This document shows positions 12,075-23,500 of a stretch of 64,000 nucleotides of DNA, one piece after another. Origin of the DNA: Odobenus rosmarus divergens (Eukaryota > Chordata > Mammalia > Carnivora > Odobenidae). Every line of letters begins with the position of its first letter. Position 1 is the first letter of the stretch. The translations under genes and the position numbers were made by a program. The stretch spans positions 1,042,820-1,106,819 of the forward strand of contig NW_004450478.1 in NCBI RefSeq assembly GCF_000321225.1. Direction: 5' to 3'. Below the pieces are notes generated by a model. That model worked only from the letters and a program-made list of their open reading frames with translations, had not been told where the DNA came from and did no database searches.

Positions 12075-12560
12075 AAGCACTTTAAACAGCTTTTTTTTTC
12101 CTGTGCAAATCCTTGTGCAAGGTGCTGAGAATGCAAAAATCAGTGAAACACAATGTGTACCTTCTGGAGTTTATATGCTGTTCTGCTGGGTGAACCAAAT
12201 GCATAAATAGGAGGTACAATATTATGAATCCTCTCAGAGTAGGAATATATTGTATTTACTCATATTTATGGCCACTGTGTTAAAACAATGTTTGCCACAT
12301 AACACGCCCTTACATGCCCAAAGTTGCAGTAGTAGAACTCTGAAAAAATGTGGAAAGAACACAGAGGATCCATTGACCAATTCTTCCTAGAGAAGTCTGT
12401 TTAGAGGAGATGACATTTGAACTGAATCCCATAGAAAGAAAGAAAAGAAAAGAAGGGTAGGAGGGAGGGAAAGGGGAAGGGGAGGGGAAGAGAGTTCAAA
12501 GTAGAACAGCATAAGCAAAGGTGCTCTGGTGCTAAATAAAGTGGTTTCCAAGACACAGCT
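12075..12560 (+). repeat. Old L1 3' UTR fragment with GA-rich run
   Basis: 'gtgcaaggtgctgagaatgc', 'gtaccttctggagtttatat', 'gagatgacatttgaactgaa' and 'gcataagcaaaggtgctctg' follow the old L1M-type 3' UTR order. A purine-only run (about 12433-12493) interrupts it. Confidence 0.65.
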
Positions 12561-12879
12561 GACTCCACCTTGTGGTACAATGGTTACAGAAACTGCCTAT
12601 TGTTAGTAAGAGGTAATCTGAGGACGGGGAATAGAGATTTAGCTGTCTTGCTGAGGATCCACTTCTCTGCAGGAAATGCACGTGACAGCTAGAGAAATCT
12701 AACTGTATTATGTTGTATAGCATGCAACATGTAAAGCTAGTAACATGTAATTCCGGGGTTGTCCATTTCAACAGTCCTTCAGTACTGCAGAACCACCCTG
12801 TTCAATCCTTTTTTACCTTTCTTCACGAAAAGTTCCTATGATAGTCCTCTCCTAAAAGCACTAAAACTTCTCACCAACA

Positions 12880-13270
12880 GTGAACTGGAGCATCCCTTGG
12901 AATGCGTAACACCTTCTCACTTAGCTAATTTATAGGTCCACCTACTTGTGTGAGAGGCCGACACAGAATTCCATTCAGTGATTTTTGCAATTTGATCAGC
13001 TCGAGAGGAGCGTAAGGGAAACCTTCACATATAAAACTGTCCAGTGAAGATAAGAGCATGTAATTTAGGACCTGCAGCGCACATGGCATTCGTTATTGCT
13101 CTTCCCTATACACCGAACAAAAGCTGCAGAGTTCCATACCTACTGACAGAATTATGACCTCCGCTTCAAGCCCTTTGTGGCACAGATGTAAATAATAAAG
13201 TCATGTAAACAGTAACAAGCGAAAATTTCAAATCCTCTCCATCACCGAGCTCTCATGCAAATTTTTCTTG
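12880..13270. other. Repeat-poor block, possible conserved non-coding element
   Basis: No repeat is recognisable. The stretch keeps scattered CpGs and holds factor-like words, such as 'gtaaaca' (forkhead-like) near 13206 and a perfect octamer 'atgcaaat' at 13255-13262. Conservation cannot be seen from one sequence, so this is only a candidate. Confidence 0.2.
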
Positions 13271-14192
13271 TTTGTTTTCTTCTTTGTCATCTCACTCCAG
13301 TGGCATAGGCTTCCTGCAGTCATCTGTCCAATATGCCTGGGCAGAGCTATGTGCTTTCCAGTCTTCCATGACCCAACCGCAGCTTTTGCAAGTTGTGGAG
13401 ATGCTAAGCAGAGAGAGACATTAATGTGGGTCACATGGATGAGGGCACCCCCTTGAGCTACACGAATAAAACTTCAATGCTTCTCAGCCTCTGGAATATT
13501 TCATTAAAATTATAGAGTATGAGTTTATAACCTAAAATGTTCAGGAGACATGTGAAGGAATCCCTTTCAGAAATGGACTTTACCTCAAAAACAACCATCT
13601 CAACTCTCTTGAGGAATGAATGTCCAAATTCAGAAAGACATCCGCCGAGAATGTTATATACCTCATCATTTTCTTCTCCAGGTGTTTCTATGGAAACATT
13701 TTAAAGGAATTCTTGAAATAGAGTAAAGCAGACAGAAATAAAGACTCCAATTCAGAAGCAGTTTGTGAGAGTAAATATTTCTTTTAGAAATCTATTGAAA
13801 TGTTCCCTTCTACTCCGAAGAGAAAGATGAGAAGGAACTCAACGCAAATTCTGTGAAGGATTCACTTATTATTAGCCTAGACCAATATACTTTAATCGAG
13901 CAAAACATGTCCTCGGAAAAAATTCTGAGGACTACATAAGAAGCCTGATATGAGAGAAAGAACACTACCTATGGAATTAAAAGACCCATGTTCTCCCTTC
14001 TCAAGTGTCCCCGTTGGGCTGCCCAGATGTCAGAGCCGCAGACCAGATCATTTCCTAGAGCGAGGCTTTCAGCTTTTCTGAGCAGTGGGTAAATATGGTT
14101 CTGTGTCCTGTACCTATACTGTATTACACAGCTGGGGTCGGGCATTGGTGCTGAGCCCCGTGTTTGATATATATTATCTGCTTTGCAGGATT
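13271..14192. other. Unique stretch, no gene
   Basis: Two overlapping opposed frames (13228-13434 minus, 13268-13456 plus) show no domain. No named repeat seen. Confidence 0.4.
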
Positions 14193-14290
14193 ATGGAAAG
14201 CAGCATGGTGCTATAGAAAGAACAAGAGGTCAGTAGTGAGAAAGGCAATGGTTCAGTCCTGGCCCCACACTTATTAAGCATCTCTGGCTC
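14193..14290 (-). repeat. MIR SINE fragment, antisense
   Basis: 'catggtgctatagaaagaac', 'aatggttcagtcctggcccc' and 'cacttattaagca' match the antisense MIR head region. Confidence 0.55.
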
Positions 14291-14517
14291 TGACTTCCTG
14301 CCCAGACTCTTTTGATAGAGCCAGCTTTCATATCCCGGCCTTCTCTAGGCCCACCACAAATTCCTGTGTTGAAATGGTTTCTGGTCCCTGTTTCATGAAA
14401 ACATATTTGCAGGATGTTCACCATAGTGATTTTTATCTCTACTGGCAAAGATGGCATGAAAATTCAGCTGTATGTAATAAGAATGCAATACAACTCATAT
14501 CCTTTGTCCTACATGGA

Positions 14518-14668
14518 TTCTTCTTTTTATTTTTCCATTTTAATTCCAGTGTAGTTAGTTAATATAGAGTGTTATATCAGTTTCTGGTATACAATATAGT
14601 GATTCAGTAATTCTATACAGTACTCGTTGCTCATCGTGATAAGTATATTCTTAATCCCCTTCAAGAAT
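14518..14668 (-). mobile_element. L1 3' end fragment, antisense
   Basis: 'ccagtgtagttagttaatat', 'agtgttatatcagtttctgg', 'acaatatagtgattcagtaa' and 'tgctcatcgtgataagtata' are the reverse complement of a carnivore L1 3' terminus. This lineage differs from the L1 ends at 33.4, 41.7 and 63.7 kb. I could not fix a target duplication. Confidence 0.8.
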
Positions 14669-14697
14669 TCTTAAGATTTAAGAACTTAGTAAAAATT

Positions 14698-14920
14698 TAG
14701 TGGGAGGTTGGTGTAATACATGGGCTTTGAAATTCAGGACCCAATATTTGCCCCTTGTTGCCTGTATGTCCCGAATCTTATTAAATCTCAGTTTCCTTAG
14801 CTGTAAAATGGGACTGAGCCATATTTAATAGTATCATGGAATTGAATGTAATTTAAAATAGGCAGTGCAAGCTCTAACCCATCTAGTGAATTCTAAAATG
14901 TAGATGATTACTGTTATTGT
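14698..14920 (-). repeat. MIR SINE remnant, antisense
   Basis: 'atgggctttgaaattcagga', 'aaatctcagtttccttagct' and 'gtaaaatgggactgagcc' are the core antisense MIR words in order. Confidence 0.75.
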
Positions 14921-15551
14921 GTACTATTCTGTGTTAGTGATTACTATAGTCTCTATTATTCTTATTAAGTCAACTTTGATAAAGAAGCTCTGCCTTTTCT
15001 GTCTTTTTAAATCCTTGGTATTTTTAAAGTAAGGTGATGTCTCTTTTAGAGAATCCAATTTACATTCAATGTTCTCTCTGGCAATTAAAGTTGAAAACAG
15101 GTGCTCATTGCATTCTCTTGTCTCAAATATGCAAAAGTTTGATTTATTTTTCTTTATATAATTATGCTTTAATCATTGTGGAAAAACAGACTGAATATTT
15201 TGCAGTACTGTGTTAAGTACAGAATGTAACAGGAAAAATATCTTTTTTATGGTACAATCATCTTTCATCTAAAAATTATAAAAAGAAATACATTCATAAA
15301 TGTGACCTCTTAATCATTTACCATACCTTTGATGAATATTATGATAAATATTACTATTTATTATTCATATAAGAAAATTATTTTGCAGATTATTCTTACC
15401 CTCTTGATTTCAAATTTTCTTCTTTCTTGGAGTGCAAGCGAACAAAATGAACATTAATGTAATTTTTTGTTGTTCTACATTCATTATTATTATAATTACT
15501 TAATAATACATCTCTGATACCTGTCCACATCAGTATGTATAGGTCTGTCTG
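14921..15551. other. AT-rich stretch, no gene
   Basis: No feature recognised. The opposed short frames (15034-15216 plus, 15396-15587 minus) have no domain. Confidence 0.4.
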
Positions 15552-15600
15552 ATCAGTAGTTCTCAGCAGGGCAAATTTGACTCCCATGCTATATTGGACA
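15552..15600 (+). repeat. Possible MER5A-like DNA transposon end
   Basis: 'gatcagtagttctcagcagg', 'gcaaatttgactcccatgc' and 'ttggacagtgtctg' resemble the first 55 bp of the hAT-type element MER5A. It is cut off where the antisense L1 begins. Confidence 0.45.
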
Positions 15601-17780
15601 GTGTCTGAAACAATTGCACAACCATGACACTGTCTAGTTCCAGAACATCTTCATCACCCCAAAAAGAAATCCCATATGCATTAGCAGTCACTCCCCACTC
15701 TCCTCTTCCCCAAGTTCCTGGCAACTAATATTCTACTTTCTGTCTCTATGAATTTGCCTATCCTGGACATTCCCTCTTAATGGAGTCATACCATATGTGG
15801 CCTTTTGTATCTAGCATCTTTCAACTAGCATAATGTTTTCAAGGCTTATCCATATTTTAGCATATATTAATACATCATTTGGTTTTGTGGCTGAAAAATA
15901 TTCTAGTGTGTGGATATACTACGTTTTGTTTATCCATTCATCAATTGATAGACATTTGGCTTGTTTCCACATTTTGGCTTTTATGATTAATTCTTCTATT
16001 AAATAACATTCATATATAAGGTTTTGTGTGAACATATCTTTTCAGTTCTTTTGGGTATATAACTAGGAGTAGAACTGATATGTCATATGGTAACTTAATG
16101 TTAAACTTTTTGAGGGACTGCCAAATTATTTTTCAAACTGACTGCAATATTTTACATTTTTACTAGCAATGTGTAAGAGTTCCAGTTCCACAAATCCTCG
16201 CCAACAAGTATTTATCTCTTATATTATAGCCATCCTAGTAGATGTGAAGTAGTATTGTGGTTTTGATTTTCATTTCCCTATGGTTAATGATGCTGAGCAT
16301 CTTTTCACATATTTACTGGTCATTTGTATACCTTTCTTGGAGAAATGTCTATTCAGATCCTTTGCCCATTTTTAATTGAATTATTTGTCTTTATATTGTT
16401 GCATTGTCAGAGTTCTTTATGTATTCTAGATACATGTTCCTTTTCAGATGTATGACCTGCAAATGGCTGCCTTTTTACTTTCTTGAGAGTGGAGCACAAA
16501 AAATTTTAACTTTGATGAAATCTGTTATCTATTTTTTGTTGTTTTTTCCTGTGCTTATGGTGTTGTATTTAAACCATTGCTTGATCTAAAATCATGAAGA
16601 CTTACACCTATATTATTTTCTGTGAGTTTTGTAGTTTTAACTCTTACATTTAATATTATGCATATTGAGTTAATTTTTGTATATAATGTGCAGAGGGGTC
16701 TTTACATGGGGATACATAGCTGTCCTACTTGAAGAGTAGTACTATTCATTGAAAAGACTATTATTTCCCAACTGAATTGCCATGTGGCACTCTTACAGAA
16801 AATCAATTGACTGTAAACACGGGGGTTTATTTCTGAACTCTTAATTCCATTCCATTGATCTACATTGTTTTGTTTATCTCTATGCCAGCACCAAACTGTC
16901 TTGGTTAATGTAGATTTGTAGTAAGTTCTGAGATCAGAAAGGGTGAGTACTACAACTTTGTTTTTCACTTTCAAGGCTGTTTTTGCTCTTCTGGGTCTCT
17001 TGAACTTCCATATGAATTTTAGGATAGCTTGTCAGTTTCTGCAAAGAAGCCAGCTGGGATTTTGATAGGGATTTTATTGAATCTGTAGATTAATTTTGGG
17101 AGTATTGTCATCTTAACAATTCAAACACAGGAGACTTTTAATTTCTCTTGTGATGTTTTGTAGTTTTCAGTGTGCAAGCCTTGCACATCTTTTGTTAAAT
17201 TTATTCCTATGCATTTTACTCTTTTTAAAACTATTATAAATGTGATTGTCTTCTTAATTTTGTTTTTGGATTGTTTATTGCTCATATACAAGAATATAAT
17301 TTATTTTTGTCTATTGATTTTGTTTCCTGTGATCATTCTGAACTTGGCTCTAATTGTGTGTGTGTGTGTGTGTGTGTTCCTTAGGGTTTTCTATGTATAG
17401 AATCATGTCATATGCAAATAGAGATAGATTTGCTTCTTCCTTTCCAACCTTGGTTGTCTTTTATCTCTCTTTCTTGTCTAATTGCCTTGGCTAGAAACTC
17501 CAGTAAAATGTCTTCTTCCTGACCTTAGGAGGAAGCTTTCAATATTTCACTGTTAAGGATGATGCTAGCTGTGGCTTTTTCATAGATTCTCTTTGTTAAG
17601 CTGAGCAATTCCCTTCTATTATTCCTGGTTTGGTGAGTGTTTCTACCATGAAATAGTGTTGGATTTTGTCAGATGTTTTTCTGCATATACTGAGATGATC
17701 GTGTGTTTTTATCCCTTATTTATTGATATTGTGTGTTAACAGTGATTGATTTTCATATGTTAAACTAACCTTATTTTCCT
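15601..17780 (-). mobile_element. Old L1 block, antisense
   Basis: About 2.2 kb of reverse-complement L1: 'ggagtcataccatatgtggc' near 15783, 'gggactgccaaattattttt' near 16115, 'atcctttgcccatttttaat' near 16357, 'ttgagttaatttttgtatat' near 16666, 'ccaaactgtcttggttaatg' near 16892 and 'gggattttattgaatctgta' near 17068. It runs from the 3' region into ORF2 and is broken by many stops. It overlaps the same L1 region as the 9.5-kb block, so the two are separate insertions. Confidence 0.92.
17355..17377. repeat. (TG)n microsatellite
   Basis: About 11 TG units inside the antisense L1 block. Confidence 0.95.
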
Positions 17781-18244
17781 GTCAGGCTGCTGACTTTCAC
17801 TGTGGTTATAGAGCTATTAGTTTTAAAGAGTCCTATGGATGCAGGGAGAAGGAAATGAGAGTAGGGCAAATTAGAATATGACAAAACTCACTTTTCTTAG
17901 GGAGATTCAGCCTTTTTTTTTTTTTTTAAATAAATGCTTCCTAGGTCATTGCAAGCCTTTGGTTAATTTCCAGAGTTCTGAAAAATGTATTTTGACAGTT
18001 TTTCTCAGTGTTATCAGTGCTTTTAAGGAGGTAAGGTTTTCAGAGGTCCTACTTTGCCATTCCCACTGATATCACTCAATTAAAGCAGTCTTGAGGATGA
18101 TGCTAAATATTCCTGAATATTCAATTTAAAACATTTGTAGGGTAAGAAACCTACAGACTTTCAACTTTATTTTCTGGTTCTATCTACTCTCATATTACTA
18201 TTTACTTCTATTTATCCCTTTATCCCAGCTAAATATTCATTTAT
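17781..18244. other. Probable old repeat, unclassified
   Basis: 'ggatgcagggagaaggaaat' and 'cagaggtcctactttgccat' look repeat-derived, but I cannot name the family. A poly(T) run lies at about 17911-17927. Confidence 0.35.
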
Positions 18245-18960
18245 TATATTCATTCCTTCCAATGTTTATTCAGTGTCTTCTATGCTTAAGGCACTGTGCT
18301 AAATTTTTTAGTGGATACAAAATTAATAAATAGAAATTATTCCCAATGTGATAAGTAAGACATGTGTATAACCAAAATACATGTTAAACATGGTAAATAC
18401 AAAAAAAAAGAGACAGATAATGAGTTCTCAAAAAAAAAAAAAGGAATATTGTTCTCTTTCCAGAGAATGAGCTTGAAAAGCTATACAGAGGCCATGCCAT
18501 TTGTTTTGGACAAAGCATAAGTAGAATTGGAATATGCAAGATGGAGGAAGAGAATTTCAGACAAGGAAAACAGTAGGAACAGTGGCATGGATATTAAGAA
18601 AACGCTAGTTCTAACCAGGAAAGGGGAAGGAGGTCTATTCTGCTGTAACTGTCTCCAAAGAGTAGTGACAAATATGGTTACATAAAGATTAAGCCTCGGC
18701 AAGAGAGTACATTTAATGTCAGTCTAAGGGGTGCGGGTGTGGGTATGTTTTCTCTGTAGGAAGCATAGAGCTGTTGAAGATTACATGATCAGACCTAATC
18801 TCCAGAAAAATAAATTTTCATGTAAGTAGTTGAGAAATTTAATGGAAGGACATAATGTGATTGGATATAATCCAGTGTTAGGGTAAAAGCAGTATAAAAA
18901 AGAGAGAATTATAAATTGAAATCCAAAATAGCATGGAATAGAGGATGGAAAAGGGATGGA
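18245..18960 (+). repeat. Probable old L1 3' UTR fragment
   Basis: 'cagtgtcttctatgcttaag' and 'gcactgtgctaaattttt', then 'gaggaagagaatttcagaca' and 'gattacatgatcagacctaa', follow the order of old L1M-type 3' UTRs. Heavily diverged, with poly(A) interruptions near 18400 and 18430. Confidence 0.5.
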
Positions 18961-19150
18961 GGCACGAGCCCCCTAATTATTTTATGACTTATTTGTTTTA
19001 GATTTATTTGCTCTTCAGAGGTTCTTAGAACCAGTAATCTTATATTGCATGGATAAATACAAGTGAAAATCCCAGGCAATAGGATACCATGGCAGAGATA
19101 AAATTATACAGGCATGTCTGCTATTTGCAAGTATATAGAAGGGATTTTCT

Positions 19151-19343
19151 AAAAAAAATATTTTATTTTATTTATTTGAGTGAGACAGCATGAGCTGGAG
19201 GGAGAGGGCAAGGAGGGAGAATCTGAAGCCGACCCCATGCTGAGTGTGGATCCTGATGCGGGGCTCAATCCCACAGCTGTGAGATCATGAACTGAGCCAA
19301 AACTGAGTCGGCTGCTTAACCAACTGAGCCACCCAGGCACCCC
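19151..19343 (-). mobile_element. Can-SINE, older type (antisense)
   Basis: 'ttattttatttatttgagtg', purine-rich body, 'gctgtgagatcatgaactga' and 'accaactgagccacccaggc'. A near-perfect target duplication ('tagaaggg[a]tt...' at 19136-19150 and 19344-19355) flanks it. Confidence 0.96.
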
Positions 19344-19355
19344 TAGAAGGGTTCT

Positions 19356-20404
19356 TAATGGTGTTGCCACATTTTTTTATTCACAGATTCCTTTGTTATG
19401 GCACCTTCTGATTTTTAAGCCTAATTTCTAGTACCTCTGATCCCAGCATTATAGACTAATTTGCCTCTCATCTTTTGTTTCCAGAAGTTCAAGGCTGAGC
19501 TTCACTTTAGTCTTCAAAGTCCTTTTTCCTTGTTTTCCTCTCTCATCTCACTTCAGCTGTTTGGGCTTCCCACAATCGTCTGTCCTTTACTCCCAACTCT
19601 CCAGAATGACATGATTTCCAGCACCTTATTCACTCTACCACAGCATCAGGAAGACGAGTAATCTTTAACAGTTCAAGTTAATATGGCCACCAACTCCTCA
19701 AAACACCTGAAGTTGAAAAATCCCTTCACCGTTGGAACTAGTGACTGACATAGCACAGTCAATCTGCCAGACTTCCAAAGGCCAGGTTGGCTTTCATGAT
19801 GAAATTGCCTCCTTTCAAAATGGAAAAAAAAAAAAAATAACTGACCAGTTAGATGGTGGGCCTTCTAAGGAGTCACATTTACACAGCTCAGCTGTCTGTT
19901 ACACAAAGAAAATCTGGCTCTTTGTGGGATTTGTTCCCCCTTAGGCTAGGATATGACCTTGGTTTGCAGTAGGTGCATCATCTTTCATAGCATTGTGCTG
20001 GTAGTGCAAAGCAGTTCATAGTATTCTGCACTTTTCTCTTGCACAGTTAAGAATGCAATACTACAGCAGCTAGTAAATCACTGTCTTGAGAACTTTGATA
20101 ATGTCCATAGCCAATTAAGTCGAGGGAGACTAAGATCATGTAATTAAAAAAGCCTCCATTTCCCCTGTGATATCTTAGAGCATAGATTGACTGAAATTGC
20201 TAACCAACATTTTTCACTTCATTGATGAGAGGGAGAGGGTTGCATAGCACTCTGTCAACTTTGACGTAACTATTCACACTATTTTGGAGTAGCCTTGGGA
20301 ACTTACTAAATATTTCTTAGCAGTCAGAGTTACTGAGACTTTGCCAGAAACTGATCTATTAGTGTAAATGCATCAATATATGGTGAATTGGAGATGAATG
20401 CATC
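19356..20404. other. Unique stretch, no gene
   Basis: Frames at 19461-19661 and 19732-19944 (plus) show no domain. No repeat recognised apart from a poly(A) near 19824. Confidence 0.4.
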
Positions 20405-20406
20405 TA

Positions 20407-20720
20407 CAGATGACCCTTGAACAATGTGGGAGTTAGGGGCACTGACCCACCCATGCAGTAAAAACTCCACATAGAACTTTGGACTCCCCCAAAACTTAAC
20501 TACTAATAGCCTACTGTTGACTAGAGCCTTACCGACAACATAGACAATCAATTAACACACATTTTGTATGCTATATGTATTACATACTATAGTCTTACAA
20601 GTAAGTAAGATAGAGAAAGCAAAATCTAAAGAGAAAATATGTTTATAGTACTGTGTTTATTGGAAATGTCTGCATATGTGGAGCTACGCAGTTTAAACCC
20701 ATGTTGTTCAAGAGTCAACA
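20407..20720. mobile_element. Tigger2/MER8-like DNA transposon, non-autonomous
   Basis: Left end 'cagatgacccttgaacaatg' and right end 'gttgttcaagagtcaacag' form imperfect terminal inverted repeats of about 24 bp, with a TA immediately left of the element (20405-20406). Internal words 'aaaacttaactactaatagc', 'ctactgttgac' and 'catagacaatcaattaacac' match the remembered consensus of this pogo/Tigger group. At 314 bp it has no room for a transposase. The 73-codon minus frame is not a gene. Exact family name from memory. Confidence 0.8.
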
Positions 20721-21284
20721 GCAGCATGGCTATTTTGACATTACCCACTCTTCTCCTGTAATTGCCATGCAAACAAACAAACAAAAAACTTTTCGTGTTT
20801 GAGGTTTGTGAACTTTTGAAACTTGAAGGTGATGCTTATTTTGTAGAACGAAAGCCATTTTTGAAGAATGCTCCCATCTGAGGTGTTTGCAGTGACAGAA
20901 CATAAGGACAGAATCTCTGGTTTGATCTGCTTACCACCAGATCTCTTCCACTCAAGTCCAGCCACATACTTTTCACAATGAAAATGTAGGTCTGATTTTA
21001 CAACAACTATTTGAAAATTTTAAGATAGCCACACTGGAGCTTTAAACCAACTATGGGGCTTTTCTAGGCACAGGGCCCCGCACAGGTGCACAGGACGCAG
21101 GCCCAGAGCGCTGCTCTTCTTCCAGGCGCCCTCTAACTATAAATGATGAACGGTATGAACGTCATCGTCCTTGGACTTCAGAAGTTCACATACTGTTCAT
21201 ATAAGCAGAAATACTGAGTACTTAAATATGCCATGCTATTTGGCGGTAATTTGGACAGAATATAGAAATTATCCCACAAATAAC
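20721..21284. other. Unique stretch with a short GC-richer patch
   Basis: An (AAAC) run lies at about 20770-20787. A GC-richer patch with several CpGs lies at about 21055-21135. No gene recognised. Confidence 0.35.
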
Positions 21285-21380
21285 ACAGATCTATTTGAGT
21301 GCCTATGAGGTGCTGAGTGCTTTCAGATATGTTATCATATTTACTCCTTATAAAACCCCAGATACTCCATGGCATGTCTG
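21285..21380 (+). repeat. Possible MIR remnant
   Basis: 'gagtgcctatgaggtgctga' and 'atgttatcatatttactcct' fit the start of a sense MIR. Short and diverged. Confidence 0.4.
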
Positions 21381-21669
21381 ACGATACTACAGAAATCTGC
21401 CCAGATTGCCCTTACTTTGAAAAGGCAATAGAAAGGATACTGAAGGAGGTGAGGCAGGCCTCAGTAGCACCTCTTAGGTGAACCAGCTGCAGTCCCTGGG
21501 CTCCCCGAGGATTACAGAACCATCTTTGAAACATTTTAAAAATAAGAAGCCAGATCCCTGCTCAATAACTGAAAAGCTCGCAGTGCTAGAGCCAGGTGTT
21601 TTATGCGGGGCAGGTGGGTTTAACCACCTCCATCCCCAAAGGAAGGAAAAATAAAGAATCTCCTGAAGG

Positions 21670-21835
21670 AGTGCTTGTCCTACTCTAATACGCACATGAG
21701 TCACTGAGGTTCTCCATAAAATGCAGAATCTGATTCCACTGTGGGGTAGGACGGGAGATTCTGAATCTCCAAGCAAGGTTTCTAGAGACGCTGGTACTGC
21801 TGGTCTGCAGACCGTGCTTGAGAGGCAAGGCCCTA
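21670..21835 (-). repeat. MER20-like DNA transposon remnant
   Basis: 'attctgaatctccaagcaag' and 'gctggtactgctggtctgca' follow the reverse complement of the hAT-Charlie element MER20, with 'gcagaatctgattccactgt' before them. The two overlapping minus frames here (124 and 61 codons) are by-products of it. Confidence 0.5.
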
Positions 21836-22973
21836 GAGGAAACATCATTCACCCGCCCTGAAATAAACACAGCATAGATATACTATGTAATCACTATTCA
21901 TGAGGAAACTAATTACTTCCAGAGCTTTGTATAGTCAATCCACGGTTATATCATTTTTAAAGAAGGTGCATTCTCTCTTCTTAAAAAATGTGTATCTTCG
22001 TACTGAAGGGGAACATTAACAGCATGCTGCTCATCTGCTCACCTTGTTTTATCTCTCGGTTATGTAGGCAAATGTGTATTTTCAAGATTATGAACCAGCC
22101 TGCCCTTTTAGTCTCTTCACCCACTCAGCTGTTGTTCTTAGAACAACTCCACCCTCATGTCTATCAAAAGTCATTCCTCACATCAGTTCTGAAAAACGCC
22201 CATCTTGCTCCCCCAAAGAAATCACAAATGATCTAAGCCTTACTTCTATTATTAAGGGAGGATAATTGCTTACTAAATACAATGTCCTACAGCCTCCAGC
22301 AGCCCTCTAGAAGACTGAACCGGGCCATTAAATGAAAGTTGGTAATAGACAAGACCACCCCGATGACTAACACCCAGTTCCTCTCTGCTGTGTTACTTAG
22401 CAAACTCCAGACAGTTTGCAGGTACTGCCTGATGATTATACACATCATTTGTCAGCATATCTTTTTGTGCTTTTCTAAAATCTGAAGCTGCAAGCAGTTT
22501 TGTTATAAATTCAAAACTTTGTATTAAGAAATAGAATCCTGAAGAAAATTAAAGTAATGGAATGTGACCTTTCAGAGTAACCTGCAGCAGTCAGTCGGTA
22601 GACTTCCTCTGGCCCAGCTCTGGAACCTTTGCCATTTGTGGCCCCCCTCAGGGGTGTAGGTTAGCACAGAAATGAACTTTTGATGAAAGGATGTGAGTGA
22701 GTGGGTTTTGTGATCTTAATTTGATTAAAGTTGGGGTAAAGGATATAAAAGGGCGCAGTGGGGAGAATCGTTCTTAAAACTCTACTCTGTCCAGAAAACC
22801 CTGACTGAGTTGGTGAGATTAGAAAGAAACAGATGAGTAAGGATGTGGAGACGAAAACCTGAGAGATACCAATATAAAAAGATTTCATTTTCTCTTCTCC
22901 ACAATAAAGTGAAAAACAGACTCTGTTCCAAAGCAAGTCTCCTGATAAAATGACCTTTCAGGACGTCCTTCTA
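21836..22973. other. Unique stretch, no gene
   Basis: Three short frames (21988-22236 plus, 22074-22265 plus, 22661-22936 minus) show no domain. No repeat named. Confidence 0.35.
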
Positions 22974-22992
22974 ATGATATTTAAAATATCAT
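22974..22992. repeat. Short perfect palindrome
   Basis: Inverted repeat 'atgatattt' / 'aaatatcat' around a single base: 9-bp arms. Such AT-rich palindromes can arise by chance. Confidence 0.9.
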
Positions 22993-23089
22993 CAAAACCC
23001 TGGGATCATCACGGGGCTCTTGCCTGTGCTTCCTTGGGAAAGACCGTTAAAAGAGACTAGAAAAGAAAAGGATGTTTCATAGGAGGAAG

Positions 23090-23500
23090 TCTTTGGCCCA
23101 TGGTGTTTAGACTCCACGGGTGGGGCTCTGCAGTAACAGCTCCGTTGAATTTTGTCTTACCGGCAAAAGTATGTTTATGCGCCACCGATCCGTGTTCTCT
23201 GAACTCTGAAATGTGCCGTATTAACAGTGAATGAAGAAACTTGGTTCTTACAGCTTTCCCAATCCACTCTACAGAACATTTAGCCAATAGTTCTCTCTGA
23301 GATATGTCTTTTGTGAATTGCTTGCTACTAATGAGCAGACAGAGAGCTATTGCACAGCTGCTAATTTGTCCCTGAATTTGTATATAAAGCATTGATAAAC
23401 AACTCAGGCTGAATTTGAACAAGCAACTGTATCTGGAAAAAAGAACCGTAACTCGTCTTTCAAATCCCCCCTGCCCAAGCACTTAAACTTAGAGTTCACG
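23090..23500. other. Repeat-poor block, possible conserved non-coding element
   Basis: No repeat is recognisable and several CpGs remain, for example 'accgatccgtgtt' near 23185, 'gtgccgtatt' near 23214 and 'cgtaactcg' near 23448. A minus frame of 141 codons (23057-23482) covers it but shows no domain or signal peptide I recognise. A regulatory element is an untested guess. Confidence 0.2.

Noticed and set aside
9540..17780. One L1 element split by later insertions
   Set aside because: The 9.5-11.2 and 15.6-17.8 kb blocks cover the same part of L1 ('gttaatttttgtatat' occurs in both), so they are two separate insertions.
21474..21848. 124-codon minus frame
   Set aside because: Overlaps the MER20-like element and a second frame; no domain or start context.
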